Assembly (NCBI GenBank): GCA_964589145.1
Contig: CAZPSL010000079.1
Coordinates: 1 to 12,597, forward strand
DNA length: 12,597 bases
From: UBA11858 sp964589145
Lineage (GTDB): Bacteria > Chloroflexota > Anaerolineae > Anaerolineales > UBA11858
Direction of reading: 5' to 3'
Below are positions 1 to 6,041 of this stretch, in pieces (positions within the stretch are counted from its first letter, which is position 1; each line of letters starts with the position of its first letter). Made by a program: the position numbers and the translations under genes. Under the pieces are notes generated by a model. That model saw only the letters and a program-made list of their open reading frames with translations. It ran no database searches and was not told where the DNA came from.

Positions 1-972
1 GGAGGCTGCCGGGTGATAATCGGGGGATTCGCCGCTGCGCCGAAGCAGCACCACGCTGACGTGATACGTTTGCTCAATGTTTTCGATGGATTGACCGGCA
101 ATTGCCGAGTTGTGCTTCACCGTCATGCGCGCCAAACTCAACTCTTCACCCTCAACCGTAATCGGACGGGTCATATCCACCCCGGCAGCAGCCGCTGCAA
201 AAACCGGTGCGGCCCGCCCCGTGGAACTGATGGCCGTAAACTGAAACTGCTCCTGGAGGGCATCAGCGAAATCGTCATCAAAAATCCGAATCACCACATG
301 GATGTTCGGGTTGAGACTGCGGGCTTTGAGGGCAACTTGCAGGTTCAAACTGTCGTTTTGCGTGCAAAGCAGGATGGAGCGGGCTTTCTCAATGTTGGCT
401 GCCCGCAGCGCGGCCTCGCGTTTACCGTCATCCGCCAGCACGACAATCCCGGCATCCTGTACACTGGATACCAAATCGGTCTGCGGATCCACTTCAATAA
501 CCACCACCTCCTGCCCCAGGTTGTGAAGTCTCTGCGCCACCCGGTAGCCCAGGTGTCCCAACCCGACCAAAACGACATGCTCATCAAACGTGGAGGCAAC
601 AGCCATCGCCCACTCCTTGCCGCGTTCCCGCCGATTGAAAAACAGCACCCCAAAATCGGCCACGCCCTGTGCCAGAATGCCGATCCCGACGATCGGCATG
701 ATGAAATAAAAAATTTGCAGATACCAGGCGACTGGAAAAGCCTCAATGGGCTGCAAAAAAGTCAGCCCCAAAACATGATAAACCGCCTCGATGGGGGAGT
801 TCACCGGCTCTCCGGCCAGGTTTGCCAGCGCATTGTACAGCAACCCACCGCCAAAGATTGCGCCGATAAACGCGGCAAGCGGCCACTGGAACTCACGAAA
901 GAGCAGCCAGGTATCCCGAACGCTGACATACACCTCGCGCCAATAAGGATGTTGCCTGAAGTAATCTCTCAT
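1..972 (-). CDS. TrkA/RCK-domain membrane protein, channel-like (partial, C-terminus off window)
   Basis: The reading frame is open for 324 codons from the ATG at 972 to the left edge, so the C-terminus is missing. After a short cytoplasmic lead there is a hydrophobic segment (about residues 30-50), a pore-loop-like stretch (about 60-80) and a second hydrophobic segment (about 84-112). An NAD-binding RCK/TrkA-N domain follows, with the Rossmann motif GLGHLG at 137-142, and then the start of a TrkA-C-like domain. This is the layout of two-helix potassium channels gated by RCK domains. The place where the filter TVGYGD is expected reads GLTFLQPIEAFP, so potassium selectivity is not supported. 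Its start codon overlaps the stop of the upstream phosphatase (ATGA), which implies translational coupling. It could be a channel homologue with another role, such as nucleotide or redox sensing at the membrane. The family assignment is firm; transport function is uncertain. Confidence 0.85.
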   Translation of the reverse strand, partial: MRDYFRQHPYWREVYVSVRDTWLLFREFQWPLAAFIGAIFGGGLLYNALANLAGEPVNSPIEAVYHVLGLTFLQPIEAFPVAWYLQIFYFIMPIVGIGILAQGVADFGVLFFNRRERGKEWAMAVASTFDEHVVLVGLGHLGYRVAQRLHNLGQEVVVIEVDPQTDLVSSVQDAGIVVLADDGKREAALRAANIEKARSILLCTQNDSLNLQVALKARSLNPNIHVVIRIFDDDFADALQEQFQFTAISSTGRAAPVFAAAAAGVDMTRPITVEGEELSLARMTVKHNSAIAGQSIENIEQTYHVSVVLLRRSGESPDYHPAAS

Positions 973-1676
973 ACGTCCAGCGGCAGCCGCACCGACATCC
1001 GACGGATAGAGTCGCCTTCTGATTCCAGCACCCGCAAAGCCACCACTGTAATATCGTCCGACGGCCGCCCCTGATCCAGTTTTAATGCCTGGGTGAGCAG
1101 GGAATCGGAAATCTCCTGCGGAGCGGGGTCACTGTCTTCCAACATTGCCCGCAAGCAAGTGGAAGCATCCATCGGCTCGCTGCTGCGCTTTCCGGCGTGA
1201 ACAATCCCATCCGTAAACATCACCACCGTCAGCCCTACTTGCAGCGCGACCTCGGTAATGGTCGGGCGGGTTCCGCGGTACAGGCCAATCGGCTTGCATG
1301 GATCATCCAGGCGGCGGATTTCTTCATCCATCGCTACCAGGACCGGTGCGGGGTTGTTGCGGGTAATCACCAGCGTACGGGTTTGAAAGTCGGCGGAAAG
1401 CAGGTTCAGCGTGGCCGAAACCCGTCCGCCGCGCTCAGTGAACAGCGCATCGGAGGCTGCCCGCGCCGCCGCGCCGTCCCGTACCCCGTCTGCCAGCAGC
1501 GAAATCACCTTGCGTACCACAAAGGAGGATACCCACTTTGCCCCCCTGCCGGAACTCTGCCCGTCAGCCATCACCACCGACACTCCGCCGTTCGGCCGCT
1601 CGATGATCTCGACCGTGTCGCCGCTGGTGCGGGTGGCATACTTACGCACTTTGGAGGTTGCAATCTGGATTTCCAT
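969..1676 (-). CDS. SpoIIE/PP2C-family serine phosphatase
   Basis: A 235-residue single-domain protein of the SpoIIE/RsbU type PP2C fold. Visible motifs are a metal-site region with ADGQSSGRGAKW about 40 residues in, the core NNPAPVLV, the acidic FTDGI, and PSDDITVVAL near the C-terminus. These match phosphatases that dephosphorylate phosphoserine on regulatory proteins such as anti-sigma-factor antagonists. No sensor (PAS, GAF, HAMP) or membrane domain is attached, and no STAS or anti-sigma gene is in the window, so the substrate is unknown. I chose the ATG at 1676; an in-frame TTG at 1682 would add two residues. There is no clear Shine-Dalgarno before either start. The last base pairs overlap the start of the RCK-domain membrane protein, which makes that protein a possible functional partner. 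Confidence 0.88.
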   Translation of the reverse strand: MEIQIATSKVRKYATRTSGDTVEIIERPNGGVSVVMADGQSSGRGAKWVSSFVVRKVISLLADGVRDGAAARAASDALFTERGGRVSATLNLLSADFQTRTLVITRNNPAPVLVAMDEEIRRLDDPCKPIGLYRGTRPTITEVALQVGLTVVMFTDGIVHAGKRSSEPMDASTCLRAMLEDSDPAPQEISDSLLTQALKLDQGRPSDDITVVALRVLESEGDSIRRMSVRLPLDV

Positions 1677-1695
1677 AACCAAATTTTACCACGCA
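1676..1695 (-). promoter_or_regulatory. Possible extended -10 promoter for the SpoIIE-like phosphatase
   Basis: On the minus strand TAAAAT lies at 1688-1683, preceded by TG one base upstream, an extended -10 arrangement. Transcription would begin at about 1676, at the chosen ATG, giving a leaderless mRNA. That would fit the missing Shine-Dalgarno. No convincing -35 is visible, so this is weak. Confidence 0.25.
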
Positions 1696-1766
1696 GCGGG
1701 CGATGATGAATGAGGTGCAGGCAAAAGATGCAGAAAACGTATAGCCATGCGGGAACTGCTTTTTTG

Positions 1767-1862
1767 CCCCCTACCCTGCCCTCCCAAAATTTTCCGCTTT
1801 GGTTCCCATCTCCCTTCGGGAGATGGGTTAGGGGTGAGGGCGGGGGAGGGTTGGGTGGGGGG
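1767..1862. repeat. Small palindromic intergenic repeat (MITE/REP-like)
   Basis: The ends form an imperfect inverted repeat: CCCCCTACCCTGCCCTCCC at 1767-1785 and its approximate complement at 1842-1862. In the middle is a perfect 10-bp stem, CCCATCTCCC (1805-1814) and GGGAGATGGG (1818-1827), around a 3-base TTC loop. No transposase is encoded. The GC-rich, nested inverted form is typical of short non-autonomous repeats scattered between genes. It lies between the divergently transcribed phosphatase and thiamine genes. Apart from this element I see no gene in 1683-1910. Confidence 0.6.
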
Positions 1863-1910
1863 AACACCGTCGTCACAACATTTGCCTGCGCCCCCGCCGC
1901 CATGCCATCC

Positions 1911-1939
1911 TTGACAACTGCTCACCCCATCGCTATACT
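1911..1939 (+). promoter_or_regulatory. Sigma70-type promoter of the thiamine operon
   Basis: TTGACA at 1911-1916 is a consensus -35. TATACT at 1934-1939 matches five of six bases of the -10, and the spacer is exactly 17 bases. Transcription should begin near 1946, just before the TPP riboswitch. Confidence 0.85.
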
Positions 1940-1953
1940 ACCTGCACAATCGA

Positions 1954-2049
1954 ACAAGCACGGGGAGCTTGGTGGTGCCAGGCTGAGAGGAGCGGCGAAA
2001 CCGCTCGACCCGCGAACCTGAACCGGATAATGCCGGCGGAGGAATCGCA
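1954..2049 (+). ncRNA. TPP riboswitch (THI element)
   Basis: The conserved THI-box blocks appear in order: CGGGGAGC (1961-1968), GGCTGAGAGG (1981-1990), GACCCGCGAACCTGAACCGG (2007-2026), GGATAATGCC (2025-2034) and the closing GGAGGAATC (2038-2046). It binds thiamine pyrophosphate. With the terminator about 15 bases downstream it should stop transcription when TPP is plentiful. It sits behind a strong promoter and ahead of two thiamine genes, which fits its role. The outer helix boundaries are approximate. Confidence 0.95.
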
Positions 2050-2061
2050 GAAAAGACCACG

Positions 2062-2085
2062 ACCCCTCCCGCCGGAGGGGTTTTT
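2062..2085 (+). terminator. Intrinsic terminator, expression platform of the TPP riboswitch
   Basis: ACCCCTCC (2062-2069) and GGAGGGGT (2074-2081) form an 8-bp GC-rich stem around CGCC, followed by TTTTT. It lies directly after the riboswitch aptamer and about 147 bases before the next start codon, so it acts as the TPP-dependent attenuator. Confidence 0.9.
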
Positions 2086-2097
2086 GATTGATGGATG

Positions 2098-2205
2098 GTA
2101 ATCAGGGATCAGGGATTAGGTAATTGGGAACCGGGAACCGGGTATCCTGATTACCTAATTACCTAATTACCTAATTACCTGATTACCCAACCCCCAATTA
2201 CCCAC
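2098..2205. repeat. Short-period inverted repeat (about 8-bp words)
   Basis: The left arm (2098-2129) carries G-rich words such as GGTAATCAGG and GGTAATTGGG. The right arm (2146-2205) carries their complement and includes a run of about five ATTACCTA-type units at 2150-2188. Together they can fold into a long imperfect hairpin in the leader between the riboswitch terminator and the pyrophosphokinase. I see no gene here. Confidence 0.75.
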
Positions 2206-2231
2206 TCCCCCGCCCCCCCGACTACCTCCCC

Positions 2232-2858
2232 ATGTTCATCCTCTTCGCCAACGGGGAACTCCCCGAAACCGGGATTGCCCTGCCGCCCGAAGCCGTCATT
2301 CTCGCTGCGGACGGGGGCGCGCGGCACTGCCTGAAACTCGGCATCACCCCCGAAGCCGTGATCGGCGACTTCGATTCCCTCACCCCGCAGGAAACCGCCG
2401 CCCTGGAAGGGCGCGGCGTCCGCCTGCTCCGCTACCCCGCCGACAAGGACGAAACCGACCTGGAACTCGCCCTGGAGTACGCCATCCGCCGCGGGGCGCG
2501 GGAGATCACGCTCTACGCCCTGCTCGGCGGGCGCTGGGATATGAGTTTCGCCAACCTGCTGCTGCTGGCTGCGCCCCGCTACAACGGCCTGCGCTTCCGC
2601 ATCTGCGCCGGGGAGAGCGCAATCCGCATCCTGCGCGGTGGAGAAACTCTCACCCTGCGCGGGAAGCCCGGCGATACGGTTTCGCTCGTTCCCCTCAGCG
2701 ATTTACGCAGCATCACTTACCGCGGCCTGAAATGGCCCCTGCAAAACGCCGACCTGCCCTTCGGCACCCCGCGCGGCGTGAGCAACACCCTGCTCGGAAG
2801 CCGCGCCGAAATCTCGCTCGCCGAGGGCGCGGCGGCGGTGTTTCATGCGTGTCGGTAG
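2232..2858 (+). CDS. Thiamine pyrophosphokinase
   Basis: A 208-residue protein that transfers pyrophosphate from ATP to thiamine, giving thiamine pyrophosphate in the cytoplasm. Family signatures are the N-terminal AADGGARH (about 26-33), GDFDSLTP (about 45-52) and KDETDLELAL (about 72-81). The C-terminal half has the beta-rich thiamine-binding region, ending in LPFGTPRGVSN and LLGSR. Length is normal for the bacterial family. The only sensible start is the ATG at 2232, yet the bases before it are C-rich and hold no Shine-Dalgarno, so initiation may be weak or leader-structure dependent. The gene lies downstream of a TPP riboswitch and terminator, so it should be repressed by its own product. 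Such genes are named thiN or tenI-independent tpk in different genomes, so I leave the symbol blank. Confidence 0.93.
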   Translation: MFILFANGELPETGIALPPEAVILAADGGARHCLKLGITPEAVIGDFDSLTPQETAALEGRGVRLLRYPADKDETDLELALEYAIRRGAREITLYALLGGRWDMSFANLLLLAAPRYNGLRFRICAGESAIRILRGGETLTLRGKPGDTVSLVPLSDLRSITYRGLKWPLQNADLPFGTPRGVSNTLLGSRAEISLAEGAAAVFHACR

Positions 2859-2863
2859 TTAGA

Positions 2864-2988
2864 GGTTGGAAGTTGAAAGTTGAAAGTTGGAAGTTGAAAG
2901 TTGGAAGTTGAAGGTTGAAGGTTCGTGATTGCCAAAAACGCAACTTTCAACCTGCAACCTTCAACCCGCAACCCGTAACCTGCAACCC
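2864..2988. repeat. Short-period inverted repeat (7-bp GTTGAAA/GTTGGAA words)
   Basis: The left arm (2864-2923) is about eight copies of the 7-mer GTTGRAA with small variations. The right arm (2941-2988) carries the complementary words CAACTTTC, CAACCTGC and CAACCTTC. The arms can pair into a long hairpin in the mRNA between the pyrophosphokinase and the ThiB-type gene. The layout matches the repeat at 2098-2205, although the words differ. No gene is visible apart from the ribosome binding site at its right border. Confidence 0.8.
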
Positions 2989-2991
2989 CCC

Positions 2992-2996
2992 GGAGG
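2992..2996 (+). promoter_or_regulatory. Ribosome binding site deciding the thiB start
   Basis: GGAGG lies 5 bases before the ATG at 3002. It places the start at the signal peptide rather than in the repeat upstream. Confidence 0.8.
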
Positions 2997-3001
2997 TTCC
3001 C

Positions 3002-4069
3002 ATGTCCACAAAAAACATCCTTCTCACAACTCTGCTGGCAATTGCTCTCACCCTCGCCGCGTGCGCGCCCTCCGCAGCGCCGACCGCGGCGCCCGACCAG
3101 CCCCGCACGCTGACGGTGATGACTCACGATTCCTTCGCCGTCTCCGAGGAGGTGCTGGCTGCCTTCGAGCAGGAGAACAACGTCAAGGTGCGGTTCCTGG
3201 CCTCAGGCGATACGGGCAGCGCGGTCAACAAGGCTATTCTCGCCAAGGATGCCCCGCTTGCCGACGTTTTCTACGGGGTGGATAACACCTTCCTTTCCCG
3301 CGCGTTGACGGAGGACATCTTCGAGGCTTACGATTCCCCGCTTTTGGCGGCGATTCCCCCCGAATTCCAACTCGATGCACCCCAAAACCGCGCTCTCCCT
3401 GTGGATTTCGGCGATGTCTGCCTGAACTACGAGGTCGCCTACTTCCAGGAAAATCAACTGCCCCCGCCCGCCAGCCTGGAAGACCTGCTCAAACCGGCGT
3501 ACAAGGGGCTGACGGTGGTTGAGAACCCCGCCACCTCCTCGCCGGGGCTGGCGTTTCTGTTCGCCACTGTCGGGCACTTCGGCGAAGACGGTTACCTGGA
3601 TTTCTGGCGCGGGATGGTGGAGAACGATGTGCGGGTGGTCAACGATTGGGAGGCCGCCTACTACAGCGAGTTCACCCGTTGGGGCGGCGAGCGTCCGATT
3701 GTGGTTTCGTATGGCTCCAGCCCGCCTTTTGAAGTGATCTTTGCCGAGGAGCCGCTCGACGAACCGCCGACCGCGGCAGTGACCGGCGAGGGGAGTTGCT
3801 TCCGTCAAATTGAGTTCGTCGGCATCCTGAAGGGCACCGAAAACCGCGACCTGGCTGAAAAGTTCGTGGATTTCATGCTTTCGCCCGCCTTCCAGGAAGA
3901 CATCCCCTTGCAGATGTACGTCTTCCCCGTCAACCCCGAAGCGCAACTGGACGAGGTGTTTTTGCAGTATCTCGCGGTTCCCGAAAACCCTGCCGCGCTT
4001 GACCCCGCCGACATCGCCGCCCACCGCGAGACGTGGATTCAGGCGTGGACGGATGTTGTGCTGCGGTAG
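3002..4069 (+). CDS. thiB: Thiamine ABC transporter substrate-binding lipoprotein (ThiB/TbpA family)
   Basis: A 355-residue extracytoplasmic binding protein. It begins with a lipoprotein signal: K4, a hydrophobic run, then the lipobox LAAC with Cys21 as the acylation site. A Pro/Ala-rich tether follows. The mature part opens with LTVMTHDSFAVSEEVLAAFE, the standard start of the thiamine/iron group of binding proteins, and later shows DTGSAVNKAILAK, ADVFYGVDNTF and PVDFGDVCLNYE, all close to ThiB. The start at 3002 is set by a good GGAGG at 2992-2996 and by the signal peptide; the frame is open further upstream only through repeat DNA. Riboswitch control upstream supports thiamine, or a thiamine precursor, as ligand. 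The usual partners ThiP (permease) and ThiQ (ATPase) do not follow; the next gene faces the other way. Confidence 0.9.
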   Translation: MSTKNILLTTLLAIALTLAACAPSAAPTAAPDQPRTLTVMTHDSFAVSEEVLAAFEQENNVKVRFLASGDTGSAVNKAILAKDAPLADVFYGVDNTFLSRALTEDIFEAYDSPLLAAIPPEFQLDAPQNRALPVDFGDVCLNYEVAYFQENQLPPPASLEDLLKPAYKGLTVVENPATSSPGLAFLFATVGHFGEDGYLDFWRGMVENDVRVVNDWEAAYYSEFTRWGGERPIVVSYGSSPPFEVIFAEEPLDEPPTAAVTGEGSCFRQIEFVGILKGTENRDLAEKFVDFMLSPAFQEDIPLQMYVFPVNPEAQLDEVFLQYLAVPENPAALDPADIAAHRETWIQAWTDVVLR

Positions 4070-4117
4070 TGTTGCAGGGCAGGGGTTGTTCTGGGTCTGG
4101 GCGGGGTGCGGCAGATG

Positions 4118-4135
4118 AGCATCCAACGGGATGCT
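4118..4135 (+). terminator. Possible weak terminator hairpin after thiB
   Basis: AGCATCC (4118-4124) and GGATGCT (4129-4135) form a 7-bp stem around AACG, followed only by TT. It lies between the convergent thiB and response-regulator genes. Without a T-run this is a weak call. Nothing else is seen in 4070-4166. Confidence 0.3.
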
Positions 4136-4166
4136 TTGGCCGTTTGATGTGTGCGGGCTGTTTTGC

Positions 4167-4820
4167 TTACAAGTGATCGCGTAAATTGTGTTCTACCGCA
4201 TAGGCTGCTGCTTCGGCGCGGTTGCTGACCCCCAGTTTTGAAAGGATGCTGCTGACGTAGTTGCGTACCGTTCCCTCGCCGAGGAAGAGGGCTTTGGCAA
4301 TTTCGCGGTTGGTTTTCCCCTCGGAGACAAGCAGCAGGACGTGTTTTTCCTGCTGGGTGAGTGCGGCAAAGGCAGAGGCTTCCTCTTCTTTTGCGGCTTT
4401 GCGCACCTCCTGGAAAATGCGCTGTGTTACTGCCGGATCCAGTAATGCTTCGCCGCGTCCAACGGCTTCGATCGCCCGTACCAGGCTTTCGCCTTCAATT
4501 TGTTTGAGTACGTAACCCGATGCTCCGGCGCGAATTGCTGAGAACAGCATTTCGTCTTCAGCGTAAGAAGTAAGCATGATGACTTTGCTGTTTGGGTATT
4601 TCTCGGCGATTTCCTCACAGGCTTCAATGCCGGAGCCGCCGGGCAGGCGGATGTCCATCACAACAACGTCGGGGGAGTATTGACTTACCTGTTCAAGGGC
4701 TTCGCGCGCGGTGGATGCTTCGGCTACTACTTCGAACTGCGGGTAGCGGTCCAAGAGTGTTCGCAGCCCCAGGCGGACGATTTCGTGATCATCTACTAAT
4801 AAAATTCGCTGTTTTGTCAT
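4167..4820 (-). CDS. NarL/LuxR-family response regulator
   Basis: A 217-residue two-domain regulator. The receiver domain (about 5-120) has the acidic pair D10-D11, the phosphoacceptor D56 in VVVMDIRLPG, T84 and K106. The C-terminal LuxR-type helix-turn-helix (about 150-210) reads LTQQEKHVLLLVSEGKTNRE and continues to a recognition helix near GEGTVRNYVSSILSKLGV. A charged linker joins the two. It resembles the DevR/LiaR branch. No histidine kinase is adjacent, so it is an orphan here. AGGAG 6 bases before the ATG supports the start. It has its own promoter and follows the six-gene kinase block in the same direction after a 141-base gap, so it could also receive read-through. Confidence 0.93.
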   Translation of the reverse strand: MTKQRILLVDDHEIVRLGLRTLLDRYPQFEVVAEASTAREALEQVSQYSPDVVVMDIRLPGGSGIEACEEIAEKYPNSKVIMLTSYAEDEMLFSAIRAGASGYVLKQIEGESLVRAIEAVGRGEALLDPAVTQRIFQEVRKAAKEEEASAFAALTQQEKHVLLLVSEGKTNREIAKALFLGEGTVRNYVSSILSKLGVSNRAEAAAYAVEHNLRDHL

Positions 4821-4840
4821 TCTGTTCTCCTGGCGGGGGG

Positions 4841-4869
4841 AGTATAGCCCGAGGTCTTTTCCCTGGCAC
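4841..4869 (-). promoter_or_regulatory. Promoter of the NarL-type regulator, overlapping an inverted repeat
   Basis: On the minus strand TATACT (4846-4841) is a good -10. With a 17-base spacer, GTGCCA (4869-4864) matches four of six bases of the -35. Transcription would start near 4834, leaving a leader of only about 14 bases that still contains the AGGAG. The -35 lies within the inverted repeat at 4861-4882. Confidence 0.5.
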
Positions 4870-4882
4870 GATTTTGCCAGGG
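4861..4882. repeat. Inverted repeat over the -35 region, operator candidate
   Basis: CCCTGGCA (4861-4868) and TGCCAGGG (4875-4882) are perfect complements around six bases. The repeat overlaps the proposed -35 of the regulator gene. Neither strand has a T-run after it, so a protein binding site is more likely than a terminator. The binding protein is unknown; self-regulation is possible. Confidence 0.45.
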
Positions 4883-4898
4883 CGGGATGCGCCGAGGC

Positions 4899-4933
4899 AA
4901 CGACTGGCAGTCCTGTCAGGACTGCCAGTCGTT
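4899..4933. repeat. Perfect 16-bp hairpin, terminator-like on the plus strand
   Basis: AACGACTGGCAGTCCT (4899-4914) and its exact complement (4918-4933) surround a 3-base loop. On the plus strand ATTTTCTTC follows, as in an intrinsic terminator, but no plus-strand gene ends nearby. On the minus strand, where the OmpR-type gene ends at 4962, no T-run follows. It may stabilise the 3' end of the kinase-operon mRNA or be another dispersed palindrome. Confidence 0.6.
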
Positions 4934-4961
4934 ATTTTCTTCGGGTTGGCATCCAGAGGGA

Positions 4962-5732
4962 TTATTGTTGTGTTTCATTGCTTCCCGTTTGCGGCTTGTC
5001 TTGCGATGGTTTGCCTGCCTGTTGCAATCGTTTGTAATCTACAAAGCGATAGCCTACTCCCCGTTCGGTGAGGATGTATTTGGGGTTGGCGGGGTCTTCT
5101 TCCAGTTTTTTTCTTAAATAGTTGATGTAAAGCCGGACGTAGTGCGATTCATCCAGGTATTCGTAACCCCAGACTTTGGTAAGCAGTTGTTCGTGGGTCA
5201 CTACCCATCCGGCGTTTTGTACCAGGTGGTAAAGCAAGCGGTATTCGGTGGGGCGTAACTTGACCAGTTTGCCATCTACCCAGATTTCCCGGCGGTCGAA
5301 ATCCAGTTTCAGGCGGTCATCAACTTCTATTACCCCTGTGACGTTTCCGGCGGCCTCTGTTCGCCGCAAGACTGCCCGTACGCGGCTAACCAGTTCCCTG
5401 GGGCTGAACGGCTTGGTAATGTAATCGTCTGCTCCCAACTCCAGGCCGCGCACTCGGTCTTCCTCTTCGCCCTTGGCCGTCAGCATGATGACGGGGACTG
5501 AACTCTGCTCTCGAATACGCTGCAAAACTTCAAAGCCGTCCAGGTCGGGCATCAGCACATCCAGTATTACCAGGTTGGGCAGTTGGCTGCGCACTTGCTC
5601 TAAAGCGTCCCGCCCGTTGTACGCGGAAATGACTTGAAAGCCGTCCTGTTCCAGGTTCAGACGGATGAACCGTACCATCCGCGCTTCGTCATCCACCACC
5701 AGGATTAACCGGCCATGAAAATCATTTTGCAT
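4962..5732 (-). CDS. OmpR/PhoB-family response regulator
   Basis: A 256-residue regulator. The receiver domain (about 8-125) shows the acidic residues D14, D15 and E16, the phosphoacceptor D58 in LVILDVLMPD, T85 and K107 in GADDYITKPF. The winged-helix DNA-binding domain (about 140-235) contains LRPTEYRLLYHLVQNAGWVV, SHYVRLYINYLRKKLE and the wing GVGYRF. A polar Gln/Lys-rich tail of about 20 residues ends the protein. The frame is open for 55 more codons upstream, but that stretch overlaps the previous gene in another frame; the ATG at 5732 is preceded by AAAGGG at a usable distance. It is the last gene of the kinase/phosphatase/FHA block, 37 bases after the 80-residue protein. With no histidine kinase here, control by the Ser/Thr kinase upstream is possible but unproven. 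Confidence 0.93.
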   Translation of the reverse strand: MQNDFHGRLILVVDDEARMVRFIRLNLEQDGFQVISAYNGRDALEQVRSQLPNLVILDVLMPDLDGFEVLQRIREQSSVPVIMLTAKGEEEDRVRGLELGADDYITKPFSPRELVSRVRAVLRRTEAAGNVTGVIEVDDRLKLDFDRREIWVDGKLVKLRPTEYRLLYHLVQNAGWVVTHEQLLTKVWGYEYLDESHYVRLYINYLRKKLEEDPANPKYILTERGVGYRFVDYKRLQQAGKPSQDKPQTGSNETQQ

Positions 5733-5769
5733 GATTGCCCTTTCGTTCGGCTGTCTGCATGCCCGATTG

Positions 5770-6012
5770 TCACTCGCGCACAAAGCCGAAAACTTCCTCG
5801 TCCTCGGCGCTGGGGAGAATTTCAATAAAACTGATTTGTGCAATCGGCCAGAAAACACTGACGACGCTGTCAGCCAGATAGTGGAGTTCTTTGCCATCCC
5901 GCATACGCGGGTTGTTGACTTTAATCAACGTATCCTGGCGATCTGGAAGTTCATCCACTTCGCCCAAGATCGGATCGGTGTTTTGGATATGGATTAAAAC
6001 TTCAATTGCCAT
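5770..6012 (-). CDS. Small conserved-type protein of unknown function (80 aa)
   Basis: An 80-residue acidic protein with no signal peptide, membrane segment or cysteine motif. It reads like a small compact domain: an N-terminal beta strand (AIEVLIHI), a polar segment with DELPDRQDTLIKVNNPRMRD, then a second beta-rich part (SVVSVFWPIAQISFIEILP). I recall similar short proteins from Chloroflexota but know no function. GGAG 9 bases before the ATG at 6012 supports translation. It sits 29 bases after the FHA gene and 37 bases before the response regulator, so it is almost certainly co-transcribed. An adaptor or small-molecule sensor for one neighbour is conceivable, but nothing in the sequence shows it. 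Confidence 0.8.
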   Translation of the reverse strand: MAIEVLIHIQNTDPILGEVDELPDRQDTLIKVNNPRMRDGKELHYLADSVVSVFWPIAQISFIEILPSAEDEEVFGFVRE

Positions 6013-6041
6013 ACACTGCTCCTGGATGGGGCTGTTTGCCC

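Noticed and set aside
13..1074. Long plus-strand open frame of 353 codons
   Set aside because: It is antisense to the RCK membrane protein and phosphatase, whose minus-strand frames show clear domains. The plus-strand protein is low-complexity and matches nothing I know.
1710..2021. Plus-strand open frame over the repeat, promoter and riboswitch
   Set aside because: It runs through the palindromic repeat, the promoter and the aptamer and has no ribosome binding site; it is not a gene.
2150..2188. CRISPR-like array of ATTACCTA units
   Set aside because: Units are about 8 bases, directly adjacent, with no spacers and no cas genes. It is a simple tandem repeat.
3203..4126. Minus-strand open frame opposite thiB
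   Set aside because: The plus strand encodes an intact ThiB-family lipoprotein with a signal peptide and ribosome binding site; the antisense product has no recognisable fold.
4899..4933. Terminator of the kinase block on the minus strand
   Set aside because: The stem is strong, but on the minus strand it is followed by GCCTCGG rather than T residues, so I keep it only as a hairpin.
5733..5897. N-terminal extension of the OmpR-type regulator
   Set aside because: The 55 extra codons lie over the 80-residue gene in another frame, do not resemble a receiver domain, and the ATG at 5732 has its own ribosome binding site.
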